A stretch of DNA of 64,000 nt from an uncultured Lachnospiraceae bacterium (GTDB lineage: Bacteria; Bacillota; Clostridia; Lachnospirales; Lachnospiraceae): NCBI GenBank assembly GCA_934364805.1, contig CAKRMH010000005.1, forward strand, positions 1 through 64,000. The letters are read 5' to 3'. Position 1 is the first letter of the stretch; every line of letters starts with the position of its first letter. Position numbers and translations under genes: made by a program. Under the pieces are notes generated by a model. That model saw only the letters and a list, made by a program, of their open reading frames with translations, ran no database searches and was not told where the DNA came from. Below are positions 1-9,064 of this stretch, one piece after another.

Positions 1-172
1 CATTATTCTACTGTATAATAATTATTTAATATTCAATTTTTAAGGTACACATACTTTACAATGATATATCCTAACAAACCCTTATATTTACTGAGTTTAT
101 GGGGATATATTTATTATTTAACTTACTATACATTAACTACTAAAGATAACATATATGTTCTCCTATTTAAAA
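1..172. other. AT-rich intergenic sequence, no gene seen
   Basis: This stretch is very AT-rich and follows the end of the mannan operon. A small plus-strand reading frame at 61-321 has no recognisable domain, no good ribosome binding site, and runs into the operon terminator and the antisense of the isomerase gene. I do not treat it as coding. Confidence 0.6.
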
Positions 173-206
173 CAGGCTGCAAAGCGTCGATGCACTTCGC
201 AGCCTG
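173..206 (-). terminator. Intrinsic terminator of the mannan operon
   Basis: An 8-bp stem (CAGGCTGC / GCAGCCTG), extended inward by AAG/CTT after one mismatch, lies just after the last gene of the operon. On the minus strand it is followed by TTTTAAAT. Its position and T-run fit a Rho-independent terminator. Confidence 0.75.
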
Positions 207-245
207 CGTGATCTTCCTGTTCTGTCTGTATCTATTGATTCCGTT

Positions 246-2315
246 CTATCGTGTGGATGCAATGATCTGCATATTTCCCTCAAAATTCAGAGATTTGCAG
301 TCTGCAGGTGCGATAAAATGATCACCTTTTTTCAGAAGATGTCCGTTTACTGATCCCTGTCCGCTTACAACTGTCATAAGCAGGAATGGATATTTCTGCT
401 CTACCTGTGTATTTCCGGAAACTTCAAGTTTGAATACGGAATAGTAATTGCAGCTGTATAACAGATTCAGACGGTTGAGTGGAAGTCCGTTTACAGAACG
501 TACACTTTCTCCGACCGGTTTTGCAGGAACTGTGATAACATCAATACTCTTCTGTACATGAAGTTCTCTTGGCTTACCGTTTGACAGACGATCATAATCG
601 TATACACGGTAAGTAATATCACTGTTCTGCTGTGTCTCTAAGATCTGGAAACCACCCTTGATTGCATGTACGGTTCCCGGATCGATCTGAATGAAATCAC
701 CCTTCTTGATCGGAATCTCACGAATCAGTTCTGACCATCTCTTCTGTTCGATCATCTCTTTTAATTCTTCTCTTGTTGATGCATTGTGACCGATTACAAG
801 GCTTGCATTTTCCGGACAGTCTAATACATACCAGCACTCTGTTTTTCCAAGAGAGCCATTCTCATTCTTTAATGCATATTCATCGTCTGGATGCACCTGG
901 ATACTTAGATCTGCTTTTGCATCAATGATCTTGATCAGAAGTGGGAAACGATCCTCTGTCGGATTTCCGAATAATTCCGGATTTTTTGCCCAGAGTTCAG
1001 AAAGATGCATGCCTTTAAAAGCACCTTCACGGATTACACCATCTCCGTTTGGATGTGCTGAAATTCCCCAGCATTCTCCGATATCATCGCCCTCTACCGG
1101 ATAACCATACTCTGTGCGGAGTTTTGATCCTCCCCAGATATTATGTGTCAGAGCCGGATCTAAAAAGATCAGTTCCCCGGATGTCTTTTTCGCCTTGTGT
1201 GAGCCGGAAACAATAACAGAGATCAGATCAAATCCATTCTGATCTTTCTCAGATGCCTCTACGATGCGGATATCAACGGTATGAAGCTTGTTTTCCAGAT
1301 GCTCTGCAACGGTCTCAAGTTCGAGTTTATCGCCCCATGTCTCATCAAAATTTGCATCCAGACGATATGCATGCTCTGTATCTCCATCGATCACTACTTC
1401 TGCTACCGGAGCTGGTTTGTTGATCGTTTTTCTATATTGCACAGCGATGCTTCCGCCTCTTAATTCAAAGCGGATGCTGTCTCCAACTTTGGATGCACTC
1501 CATCCGTTTTTGAAACAGTCGGTAATTCCTTCCTGTTTGGAAGTATCTGCGGCAAATCCATTCAGTTCCGGTCTGCTGTTTCTGTTGTCATAACGTACGG
1601 AATCCTCATAATCATTATAAGTAAATGGTGCACGAAGTTCCGGAGCCGGAAGTTCTGCCTCATCCATAACATCAAATACTTTGGAAAGGAAATACGTGAT
1701 CACAGAAGCAACCAGGCTGTGTCCTGCATCATTTGGATGAAGATCATCCTGTGTGATCTCACGGTTTGGAAGTCTTCCTGCTTTTACTTCTTCATAAATT
1801 GTGCTCTGCATGCTGACGGATGGCAGATCATAATATCTTCCAACACGTGCATGCATCAGCTGTGCGTTGGCACCAGTGTCATAGCATACATTATGTACAA
1901 GAAGCATTGCCGGTTTTGTCTCGGAATCATAGATTTTGCGGACAAGACCTTCATATGTCTCCATAAAATGCTCTGTGCTGTCATCATTTACGGAAAACTC
2001 TACAATGACAAAATCCGGTTTGTAGCTTAAAAGATCACTCTGGGCACGTGCCACACCAAACTGTGAAGTTGTTCCGCCGATTCCTGCATTCACATATTCA
2101 AATTCAGCTTCCGGAAACTGTTTTTTCCACCACTCAAATACATGATATGCATAACATGTCTCCGGTGTGGAAGAAAGGCATCCCTGTGTGATCGAACCAC
2201 CAAGAAAACCAAGTACCAGCTTCTCACCGTTTGCTGCTTTTTTCATCAATTCTTTCATACGGAAAAGGTTTCCGCGGTTTACGATCCCCTTTTCATAATC
2301 AATCTGATATCTCAT
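246..2315 (-). CDS. CE17-like acetylesterase fused to mannose-6-phosphate isomerase
   Basis: This 689-residue protein joins two enzymes. Residues 1-210 form an SGNH esterase: block I GGSITQG carries catalytic Ser41, block III is SVNDD (108-112), and block V DLHPNDAGH (191-199) carries the Asp/His pair. Residues about 225-372 look like the beta-sandwich (CBM35-type) tail of CE17 mannan acetylesterases. Residues about 382-689 are a type I mannose-6-phosphate isomerase (ManA), with QVHPDD (473-478), GKTE (490-493) and PGTVHAI (546-552) as metal-site motifs. No signal peptide is visible, so it should be cytoplasmic. It is the last gene of the operon. The esterase would remove acetyl groups from imported manno-oligosaccharides. 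The isomerase would convert mannose-6-phosphate to fructose-6-phosphate, the final step of the same pathway. The frame is open across the join, so it is not an assembly of two separate genes. Domain identities are confident; the CE17 assignment rests on domain order and context. Confidence 0.88.
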   Translation of the reverse strand: MRYQIDYEKGIVNRGNLFRMKELMKKAANGEKLVLGFLGGSITQGCLSSTPETCYAYHVFEWWKKQFPEAEFEYVNAGIGGTTSQFGVARAQSDLLSYKPDFVIVEFSVNDDSTEHFMETYEGLVRKIYDSETKPAMLLVHNVCYDTGANAQLMHARVGRYYDLPSVSMQSTIYEEVKAGRLPNREITQDDLHPNDAGHSLVASVITYFLSKVFDVMDEAELPAPELRAPFTYNDYEDSVRYDNRNSRPELNGFAADTSKQEGITDCFKNGWSASKVGDSIRFELRGGSIAVQYRKTINKPAPVAEVVIDGDTEHAYRLDANFDETWGDKLELETVAEHLENKLHTVDIRIVEASEKDQNGFDLISVIVSGSHKAKKTSGELIFLDPALTHNIWGGSKLRTEYGYPVEGDDIGECWGISAHPNGDGVIREGAFKGMHLSELWAKNPELFGNPTEDRFPLLIKIIDAKADLSIQVHPDDEYALKNENGSLGKTECWYVLDCPENASLVIGHNASTREELKEMIEQKRWSELIREIPIKKGDFIQIDPGTVHAIKGGFQILETQQNSDITYRVYDYDRLSNGKPRELHVQKSIDVITVPAKPVGESVRSVNGLPLNRLNLLYSCNYYSVFKLEVSGNTQVEQKYPFLLMTVVSGQGSVNGHLLKKGDHFIAPADCKSLNFEGNMQIIASTR

Positions 2316-2370
2316 CTTCTATTTCCATTCCTTTCCTTCTGTTTCGATTATCCTACGCTCTGATTCTGCA

Positions 2371-2415
2371 CCTTCCGGTTCTATGCCTTCCGGTTCTATG
2401 CCTTCCGGTTCTATT
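2371..2415. repeat. Three tandem 15-bp repeats at the end of the CE2 gene
   Basis: The unit CCTTCCGGTTCTATG occurs three times head to tail; the third copy ends in T instead of G. The repeat covers the stop codon of the upstream esterase gene. On the mRNA strand each unit reads as a TAG stop followed by a GGAAGG sequence. It lies in the gap before the fusion gene. Confidence 0.9.
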
Positions 2416-3463
2416 CATTCCAGATCCCATCGCCCAGAGATTCAATGTAGGCCGTTAATTCTTCTGCCATTTCCTCCGCCTCCGGAATTCTAAGATGTCC
2501 CGGTGTTCCTGCGCCGTTTCGTTTGTACATGTAATGATGCACACGTGGATCCTGGATCTGTCCGCACACCTCATCGATTGCACGGTCCCAGTTTGCATCA
2601 TGCTGAAGAAGTGTTGTCTGCAGGATGATCTGGGCTTTTGGATAAAGTCCCATGAGACGCTCTACAAATGCCCTATAATGTATTCTCCAGTTCTCAGCTT
2701 TTGCTCCGTCATAATCTTCTGCCATATAATCTTCCGGATGATTGTCATTCTGTCCGATTGCCACAATCACAACATGCGGTGTATACTCTGCAAAATCCCA
2801 TGGTTTTACCGGTCCCATTTCCGGGTTGTATTCTAATTTGTCATAGCAGGATTCCACTCCGTAAAAATGAGGATCCACAAACCAGCCGGTGTGATCTAAA
2901 AGTGCAATCCCGCCCTGTGAAGTATCATGCAGTTCTGCGTGGAGCTTACGTGCTGTCATCCAGGAATAGGAATACCAGCTGTTGGAATACTCTCCATTAT
3001 GCTCCGGATCTTCCTTTCCGACATACTGCACTGCCTCGGATACCTCTCCACAGGATACACTGTCACCAAATACCTCGATTCTTCTCTCCGGTTTCAGTGA
3101 AGGCTCTATTATTATAGCATTCCTATCCAGTTCAAGTCCATATAATGTGAACATATGGCAGATATCCTGTCGTTTAAAAAGGATCAGTTCATGTTCATCA
3201 TCCGCAAGGTGCTCTGCAAGAATATACGTATGCAGCTGTTCATCTTCTTTCAATGCGATCTTCGTCTGTATTCCATCTACGATCACGCCAAGATAGTTGT
3301 TCCAATATGCACGGTTATTGGAAATGACTGCTTTTACACTTGTTCCGTGAAAACGGATTTTTACGTAGCTTGCCGCATAGATAAATACGGGCGCTTTTTT
3401 ATCTTCAAAATCAATTCTTCCACTATACTGTAACATTGGATGGTCTGGTGTAATATACATCAT
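2411..3463 (-). CDS. CE2-type acetyl-manno-oligosaccharide esterase
   Basis: This 350-residue protein has the two-domain layout of carbohydrate esterase family 2: an N-terminal beta-sandwich (about 1-120) and a C-terminal SGNH hydrolase domain. The nucleophile motif is FGDSVSCGE (132-140, Ser135), block III is IGQND (236-240), and the catalytic His is probably His323 in PGHLRIPEA. No secretion signal is present, so it should act in the cytoplasm. In characterised beta-mannan loci a CE2 enzyme works with a CE17 enzyme to remove acetyl groups from all sugar positions, and here the CE17-like gene is the next one downstream. Two ATG codons are adjacent at the start, behind a GGGGG ribosome binding site; either could be used. 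Confidence 0.85.
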   Translation of the reverse strand: MMYITPDHPMLQYSGRIDFEDKKAPVFIYAASYVKIRFHGTSVKAVISNNRAYWNNYLGVIVDGIQTKIALKEDEQLHTYILAEHLADDEHELILFKRQDICHMFTLYGLELDRNAIIIEPSLKPERRIEVFGDSVSCGEVSEAVQYVGKEDPEHNGEYSNSWYSYSWMTARKLHAELHDTSQGGIALLDHTGWFVDPHFYGVESCYDKLEYNPEMGPVKPWDFAEYTPHVVIVAIGQNDNHPEDYMAEDYDGAKAENWRIHYRAFVERLMGLYPKAQIILQTTLLQHDANWDRAIDEVCGQIQDPRVHHYMYKRNGAGTPGHLRIPEAEEMAEELTAYIESLGDGIWNE

Positions 3464-3485
3464 TATTTTCCCCCTGTCTATAAAT

Positions 3486-3522
3486 AAAGAGCCTGCTCAA
3501 CATAAATGTCTGCAGGCTCTTT
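3486..3522 (-). promoter_or_regulatory. Intercistronic stem-loop between GH130_2 and CE2 genes
   Basis: An 11-bp perfect stem (AAAGAGCCTGC / GCAGGCTCTTT) with a 15-nt loop lies between the two genes. On the minus strand it is followed only by ATTTATAG, so it may be a leaky terminator or an mRNA-stabilising hairpin that lowers expression of the esterase genes relative to the phosphorylases. Confidence 0.65.
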
Positions 3523-3530
3523 GATTTTTA

Positions 3531-4553
3531 TTACCGGATACCGATCTCTGTATCTGCCTCTGTCACTACACTGTGCTCTTTGATGTAATCAATGATCTCA
3601 TCAAGATTTGTGAATGCAAGACCAACATAGCTGTCAGCAGCTCCATAATAAATTGCGATCTTTCCAGACTCAGAATCATGGATTGTTGCGCATGGGAAAC
3701 ATACGTTTGGTACGAAACCACGCTCTTCATACCACTCTTCCGGAGTAAGAAGGAATGTTTCACAACGATATTTTACAACAGATGGATTGTCAATGTCTAA
3801 GATTGCTCCACCGATAGAGTATACAAATCCGTTACAGGTTCCACTTACGCCATGGTAGAATAACAGCCAGCCTTCCGAAGTCTCGATCGGAGCAGCACCG
3901 CCACCAATTTTAACGGACTCCCACCATTCGCTTCCTTTGCCCATAACATGTCTGTGTTTTCCCCAGTATGTCATATCCGGACTCTCGCTTAAGAAGATAT
4001 CACCAAATGGTGTATGTCCACTATCCGATGGGCGGGAAAGCATTACATAATTGCCGTTGATCTTTCTTGGGAATAAAACAGCATTACGGTTAAATGGAAT
4101 GAATGGATTCTCTAAACGTACGAATGTCTTGAAATCGGTTGTTTTTGCAAGTCCGATAGAAGCTCCGTAGAAATCCTGGCACCAGATAATGTAATAGGTA
4201 TCTTCGACCTTAACAAGACGAGGATCATATGCGTATACCGGCATAAATTCTTTTCCGTTCTGGTCTACGAAATGGATCTTCTCTTTGTCAAATTCCCAGT
4301 GAATGGCATCGTTACTTCTTCCGAGGTAGATGTAAGGGATTCCGTTTGTCTGCTCACCACGGAAAACTCCGATGAATCCATCTCCGTAAGGCATTACTGC
4401 ACTGTTAAAAATACGTGCAACACCTTCTACCGGGTTTCTTCCGATAATCGGGTTCTCTGTGTATCTCCATACTGGTGCACCTTTTAATCCTTCTGGTTTC
4501 TCCTGCCATGGCACGTTTGGTACTGCCGGCGCAATCATCTTATATTTGCTCAT
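3531..4553 (-). CDS. GH130_2 beta-1,4-manno-oligosaccharide phosphorylase
   Basis: This 340-residue protein is a five-bladed propeller enzyme of GH130. The YAYDPRLV motif holds the probable proton donor Asp110; phosphate-binding Arg and His residues are expected around it. Its length and its N-terminal region (ENPIIGRNPVEGVARIFNSA) match the shorter GH130_2 group, which phosphorolyses beta-1,4-manno-oligosaccharides from the non-reducing end and releases mannose-1-phosphate. It lies between the GH130_1 gene and the CE2 gene in a same-strand operon. The subfamily call is inferred from similarity to known two-GH130 mannan loci. Confidence 0.88.
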   Translation of the reverse strand: MSKYKMIAPAVPNVPWQEKPEGLKGAPVWRYTENPIIGRNPVEGVARIFNSAVMPYGDGFIGVFRGEQTNGIPYIYLGRSNDAIHWEFDKEKIHFVDQNGKEFMPVYAYDPRLVKVEDTYYIIWCQDFYGASIGLAKTTDFKTFVRLENPFIPFNRNAVLFPRKINGNYVMLSRPSDSGHTPFGDIFLSESPDMTYWGKHRHVMGKGSEWWESVKIGGGAAPIETSEGWLLFYHGVSGTCNGFVYSIGGAILDIDNPSVVKYRCETFLLTPEEWYEERGFVPNVCFPCATIHDSESGKIAIYYGAADSYVGLAFTNLDEIIDYIKEHSVVTEADTEIGIR

Positions 4554-4581
4554 TTTATTATCCTCTTTATTCTCTCTAATC

Positions 4582-5748
4582 TTATTTTAATAACTCCAGA
4601 TTCTTTTCGATCAGACCGCATCTTTGTGCTACGCACTCTACGCTGCGTCCTGGATCTTTTGGTGTATTGAATACATAATCAACCAGCTTATCAAGTGTTG
4701 TAGTTGCGACATGCATTCTTGTATCCGATGATGCATAGTAAATGAATACTTCGTTGTTCTCATTTACGATTGCTCCGTTTGTAAATACAACGTTGCTTAC
4801 ATCACCGATGCGTTCCTCTCCTCTTGGTCCAATGAGAAGTCCGGATGGCTCTGCGATAACCTTTGAAGGATCATCCAGCGCTGTTGCGAATGCATAAATA
4901 ACATAACGAAGTCCAGCTGCTGTGTTACGAACACCATGTGCAATATGGATCCAGCCCTTATCTGTTTTGATCGGAGTCGCACCTGCACCGTTTTTCGCCT
5001 CAGTAATTGTGTGGTATTTACGTAAGCTTGTCATTTTCTCTTCATCGATGACTGCGTGTGTAATATCATCGCACAGTCCGAATCCGATTCCTCCGCCTGA
5101 TCCCGTCTCAATGAAATCATCCATTGGTCTGGTGTAAAATGCATATTTTCCATTTACAAATTCCGGATGAAGTACAACATTTCTCTGCTGTGGAGAGTTT
5201 AAGGTAACAAGGTTATCCAGTCTCTCCCAGTGTTTTAAATCTTTTGTACGAACGATTCCGGCTGCTGCAACTGCTGCAGAAAGATCGTTTACCGTTGTAT
5301 CTTTGCTCTCTGAGCAGAACACACCATAGATGTATCCATCTTCATGTTTTGTCAGGCGCATATCATATACGTTTGTTTCCTCTGGACAGGTATCGTCTAA
5401 AAGGATCGGATAATCCCAGAAGCGGAAACCATCTACTCCGTTGTCACTTTCTGCAACTCCAAAGAAAGATTTACGGTCATTTCCCTCGATACGTGCTACC
5501 AGATAATATTTTCTGTTCAGCTCGATCGCACCGGAATTCATAACGGCATTGATTCCAAGGCGCTCCATGAAATATGGGTTGGTCTCTTTATTCAGATCAT
5601 ATCTCCATGTAAGCGGAATATGCTCTCTTGTTAATACCGGATACTCATAACGGTCATAAATACCATTATAAAAATCACTCTTTACATTTTTTCTGTTTAA
5701 CAGTTCTTCCTGTTTTTTTAACAGCTCATAATATTTTTCATGAACCAT
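4582..5748 (-). CDS. GH130_1 4-O-beta-D-mannosyl-D-glucose phosphorylase
   Basis: This 388-residue enzyme has the longer N-terminal extension typical of GH130_1 and the VYDMRLT motif with probable catalytic Asp129, close to the position known in Bacteroides mannosylglucose phosphorylase. It would phosphorolyse mannosyl-beta-1,4-glucose to mannose-1-phosphate and glucose. Its substrate is made by the epimerase encoded immediately upstream, which supports the assignment. It shares the operon with GH130_2, 28 bp downstream. Confidence 0.9.
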   Translation of the reverse strand: MVHEKYYELLKKQEELLNRKNVKSDFYNGIYDRYEYPVLTREHIPLTWRYDLNKETNPYFMERLGINAVMNSGAIELNRKYYLVARIEGNDRKSFFGVAESDNGVDGFRFWDYPILLDDTCPEETNVYDMRLTKHEDGYIYGVFCSESKDTTVNDLSAAVAAAGIVRTKDLKHWERLDNLVTLNSPQQRNVVLHPEFVNGKYAFYTRPMDDFIETGSGGGIGFGLCDDITHAVIDEEKMTSLRKYHTITEAKNGAGATPIKTDKGWIHIAHGVRNTAAGLRYVIYAFATALDDPSKVIAEPSGLLIGPRGEERIGDVSNVVFTNGAIVNENNEVFIYYASSDTRMHVATTTLDKLVDYVFNTPKDPGRSVECVAQRCGLIEKNLELLK

Positions 5749-5769
5749 GGCGATTCTCCTTATTTTTAT

Positions 5770-6987
5770 TTATTTGTTCATACCAAGTCTGCGGATGATT
5801 TCCATACACATACGTCCGTTGTGATATGGGCATTTCCAAGGCTCCACGATCGGTTTACCAGCAACCGGTCTGCCTTCCTGCGTTACAAGCCAGAACCACT
5901 CAGATCCTTCTCTCTTATCGATCACATGCTCTTTGATGAATTCCCAGACCAAAAGCGCTCCCTCTAAGTATTCTTCATGTTTCGGATCCTGCTGCCAGCC
6001 ATTTACGAAACCGACAACGGTTTCTGCCTGAACCCACCATACACGGTTTGTATCCACTTTACCTTTGTCACATTCATTGGAAAGGGAATGTCCATCAAAT
6101 GCAATGTCATAAATCTGTCTGGTCAGCACCTTTGTGATCGCATGCATTTTATCACGGTATTCCAAGCTTCCAAGAACTGAAACTCCGCGGTCTAAAAGCC
6201 AGGCTGTTTCGATGTCATGACCATAGGAATACAGATCAATAATGGAATGATATTCTCTGTCGAAGAACACTTCCTGTCTCTTCAGAACCGGATTGTAAAC
6301 CTTGTCTGCGACAGTATCCATGATCCACATTAAGCGTTCTTTGACTTCTTCATTGCCTGTCACACGAAGTAACTCTGTGTATGCTTCAAACACATGAAGA
6401 AGTGTATTCATGGTCTTATCCGCTAACACTCCGTTCTCGGAAAGCTTTTCGTTTGACTCCGGCTTAAAGTCTCTTGTGAATGCTTCCATATATCCAAGAT
6501 CATCGGTACATTTATCCTCGATCAAATGGAATAACTGGAATGCAAGATCAAGTGCCTCACTGTCACCACTTGCTTCATAATAAGATGCAAGTGCGTAAAT
6601 GCAGAATGCCTGATTGTATGTATGTTTTGTAGTATCTTCCGGTGTACCGTCATATTTAAGTGACCAGTAGATTCCGCCGAATTCTTTGTCAATGCATGCA
6701 TTTTTCAGGAATTCATATCCATGCTCTGCTTCAGCAAGAAGGCTTTCATCTGCCTCTCCAAGTGCTTTGGACAGTGTGTATGCATTCGCAAAAAACCATG
6801 TGATACGGCTGTTTAAAATGCATCCCTTGACAGCCTTTTTGTCAAGCTCGAGATCATAGTCCAGCCAGCCATAATAGCCGCCGAACTCATCATCACGAAG
6901 TTTTTTCCAGAATGGGATAATCCCATTCTGCAGATGGTCTTTCATTTCGTTTGCCATCTGAACCGCTTTTTCCCGGTTGTCCATCAT
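5770..6987 (-). CDS. Cellobiose 2-epimerase-type (AGE family) mannobiose epimerase
   Basis: This (alpha/alpha)6-barrel enzyme of about 405 residues belongs to the N-acylglucosamine 2-epimerase family. The SYGHDIETAWLL motif and the C-terminal CPYHNGRMCME motif carry the two catalytic histidines typical of cellobiose 2-epimerases. It would convert beta-1,4-mannobiose to mannosyl-glucose, the substrate of GH130_1. The reading frame is open to an ATG at 7002, but that codon precedes the AAAGGAG ribosome binding site, so translation should start at 6987 or at the next ATG, 6984. Confidence 0.9.
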   Translation of the reverse strand: MMDNREKAVQMANEMKDHLQNGIIPFWKKLRDDEFGGYYGWLDYDLELDKKAVKGCILNSRITWFFANAYTLSKALGEADESLLAEAEHGYEFLKNACIDKEFGGIYWSLKYDGTPEDTTKHTYNQAFCIYALASYYEASGDSEALDLAFQLFHLIEDKCTDDLGYMEAFTRDFKPESNEKLSENGVLADKTMNTLLHVFEAYTELLRVTGNEEVKERLMWIMDTVADKVYNPVLKRQEVFFDREYHSIIDLYSYGHDIETAWLLDRGVSVLGSLEYRDKMHAITKVLTRQIYDIAFDGHSLSNECDKGKVDTNRVWWVQAETVVGFVNGWQQDPKHEEYLEGALLVWEFIKEHVIDKREGSEWFWLVTQEGRPVAGKPIVEPWKCPYHNGRMCMEIIRRLGMNK

Positions 6988-7014
6988 AACAGCTCCTTTC
7001 ATATTTTTATAAGA

Positions 7015-7893
7015 TTAACCTTTTACAGCTCCTGATGTGATTCCACTGTAGATCTGTTTCTGACAGCAGATAAATACGATCAGCGCTGGAAGTAAGGAAA
7101 TGATAACACCTGCACAAATGAGGTTGTACTGGCTTCCCATTGGTCCTACGAATGTATACAGTGAAATTGCGATTGTGTGCAGCTCTTTTCTCTGAAGGTA
7201 AAGGTTGGCTGCATAGTACTCGTTGTAAACACCAACTCCCTTTAAGATACAGGATGTTATGATTGCCGGTTTTAAAAGTGGAAGCATGATCTTCCAGAAA
7301 ATCGTCCAGTAGGAAGCGCCATCAATAATGGCTGATTCATCCAGTGACAACGGTATGTTTTCCATAAACTGAATGAAAATGTAGATTGAAATTACATCCG
7401 TTCCACAACTCATGATGATATATCCATACAGGCTGTTTACCAGATGAAGGTTTGTCATGATCTGATAAACAGTAACCTGCATCGCAACTCCTGGGAGAAG
7501 AGAAGCAAATAAGAACAAGTTACGGATCAACGCATTTCCAGGGAACTGGAAACGGTTCAGCACGAATGCCATCTGTGTTCCGACGATTACGGAAACAAAC
7601 AGTACAATGACCATAACAAGCAGGGAATTCAAAAATGCTCTTCCCATATCCGCTGTCTGAAATGCTTTGATGAAGTTATCGAAGTTCAACCAGCTCTGTG
7701 GCAATGTCATAACGTTTGTATTTGCATATTCCTCGTTTGTCTTAAACGCTGTGATAACACAGGATACGATTGGAAGTACTGCACAGATCCCAAAGAAGAT
7801 CAGTGATGCATACTCCACGATCAGCCAGATAATATGACCGGCTGAATAACTTTTTCTTCTTTTTTTGTTCGATGTAACTGCCTGACTACCCAT
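7015..7893 (-). CDS. Carbohydrate ABC transporter permease (MalG type)
   Basis: This 292-residue protein has about six membrane segments and a MalG-type EAA loop (ESAIIDGASYWTIFWKIMLP), which docks the ATPase. It is the second permease of a CUT1 sugar importer. Its ATG overlaps the stop codon of the preceding permease by one base (TAATG), suggesting coupled translation. No ATPase gene lies in the operon; CUT1 importers of Bacillota commonly share an MsmK/MalK-type ATPase encoded elsewhere. Confidence 0.92.
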   Translation of the reverse strand: MGSQAVTSNKKRRKSYSAGHIIWLIVEYASLIFFGICAVLPIVSCVITAFKTNEEYANTNVMTLPQSWLNFDNFIKAFQTADMGRAFLNSLLVMVIVLFVSVIVGTQMAFVLNRFQFPGNALIRNLFLFASLLPGVAMQVTVYQIMTNLHLVNSLYGYIIMSCGTDVISIYIFIQFMENIPLSLDESAIIDGASYWTIFWKIMLPLLKPAIITSCILKGVGVYNEYYAANLYLQRKELHTIAISLYTFVGPMGSQYNLICAGVIISLLPALIVFICCQKQIYSGITSGAVKG

Positions 7894-8954
7894 TATACAG
7901 CCGCTCCTTTCTTCTGCGCTCTGATACGCCTTTTTTCTTCTTTCTTGCGGGCTTTTTCAGCCTTCATGCGTGCCCGTTTTGCAGCATAGGATTCATCCAT
8001 GCTTTCCGCATCACGGAAGATATATTTAAAGAATAATTTCTGCAGAATCGTACATGCGAAGATGATCAGTAATAATACAACTGCCATTGCAGATGCAAGA
8101 CCTACTTTCTGGCTCGTATGTGCGATCTCGTTCATGATTACGAAGTATGTTCCTGTTCCGTTTGCACCACTTGTGATTACGTATGGCTGCTCGAATGCAC
8201 TTAAAGATCCCGTGATAGAAAGGATCACATTTAACGTAACGATCGTTTTAATACTTGGTAAGATAATATGTTTGAACTGTTCCCATTTATTTGCACCGTC
8301 AAGCTCGGCTGCTTCATACAGATCTGCATCTACAGACATGATCGCACCAACGAAAAGCACCATGTTCTGTCCGAAGTATCTCCATACAGAGGTCGCAACC
8401 AAAGACCAGTTATTTACGGACCGGTCTTTCAGCCAATACGGAAGATTGTCAATGTTAAATCCACACCATGATAATACGGTATCAAATACATATCCATGTG
8501 TGTAGAAGAATTTAAAGATAAAACCTACTGCAATACCATTGATCAGGAACGGGAAGAACATTAATCCCTTGAAGAAGTTTCCTCCTTTTACCTTAAAGCT
8601 CAAAATGGTTGCAAGGTAAAGTGCAATTACCAGCTGGATCAAAGCTCCAACAACATAGTAAAGACTGAGTTTCAAAGCGCTGAAACAATCGTCTCTCCGG
8701 AATACATCAATATAGTTTTTTAAGCCTACAAATTGTCTGCTTTCTACCGGGGTAGAATATTTCATTTTATAAAAGCTGAATTTAATCATTTCTCCGAATG
8801 GGAGATATGTAAATGTAAACAATAGCAGCAATGGGATAATCATAAATGCTATACCTATGATCAACTGCTGTCCCTGTCTGCTCTTCGCCCATTTCACGAG
8901 ATTAAACGGCTTTTTCTCTTTATTTGTTTTTGCTGCAGTTGCTGCCATAATCAC
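7893..8954 (-). CDS. Carbohydrate ABC transporter permease (MalF type)
   Basis: This 353-residue protein has about six membrane segments and the EAA loop EAAELDGANKWEQFKHIILP. It pairs with the MalG-type permease to import manno-oligosaccharides captured by the upstream binding protein. The C-terminus is an unusually long, highly basic tail of about 30 residues rich in Lys, Arg, Ala and Glu, predicted to be cytoplasmic. The start may be GTG at 8954 (4 nt after GGAGG) or ATG at 8948 (10 nt after it). Confidence 0.92.
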   Translation of the reverse strand: MIMAATAAKTNKEKKPFNLVKWAKSRQGQQLIIGIAFMIIPLLLLFTFTYLPFGEMIKFSFYKMKYSTPVESRQFVGLKNYIDVFRRDDCFSALKLSLYYVVGALIQLVIALYLATILSFKVKGGNFFKGLMFFPFLINGIAVGFIFKFFYTHGYVFDTVLSWCGFNIDNLPYWLKDRSVNNWSLVATSVWRYFGQNMVLFVGAIMSVDADLYEAAELDGANKWEQFKHIILPSIKTIVTLNVILSITGSLSAFEQPYVITSGANGTGTYFVIMNEIAHTSQKVGLASAMAVVLLLIIFACTILQKLFFKYIFRDAESMDESYAAKRARMKAEKARKKEEKRRIRAQKKGAAV

Positions 8955-8999
8955 GTTTCCTCCATTTTTCCAATTATTTCAAGTGCAAGGGTTTTTATA

Positions 9000-9030
9000 G
9001 GCGCTGCAGCACCATCGCTGCCGCAGCGCC
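9000..9030 (-). promoter_or_regulatory. Stem-loop between binding-protein and permease genes
   Basis: A strong GC-rich stem (GGCGCTGC / GCAGCGCC, extended inward by four further pairs including a G-T wobble) lies in the 110-bp gap after the binding-protein gene. No T-run follows on the minus strand. Such hairpins often stabilise the upstream message, so the binding protein is made in excess of the permeases. Confidence 0.65.
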
Positions 9031-9064
9031 ATTTTGTCATTCAGATCTGTTCTGATCCTGTTAA

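Noticed and set aside
61..321. 86-residue plus-strand reading frame at the window start
   Set aside because: No domain, no ribosome binding site, crosses the operon terminator and overlaps the isomerase gene antisense.
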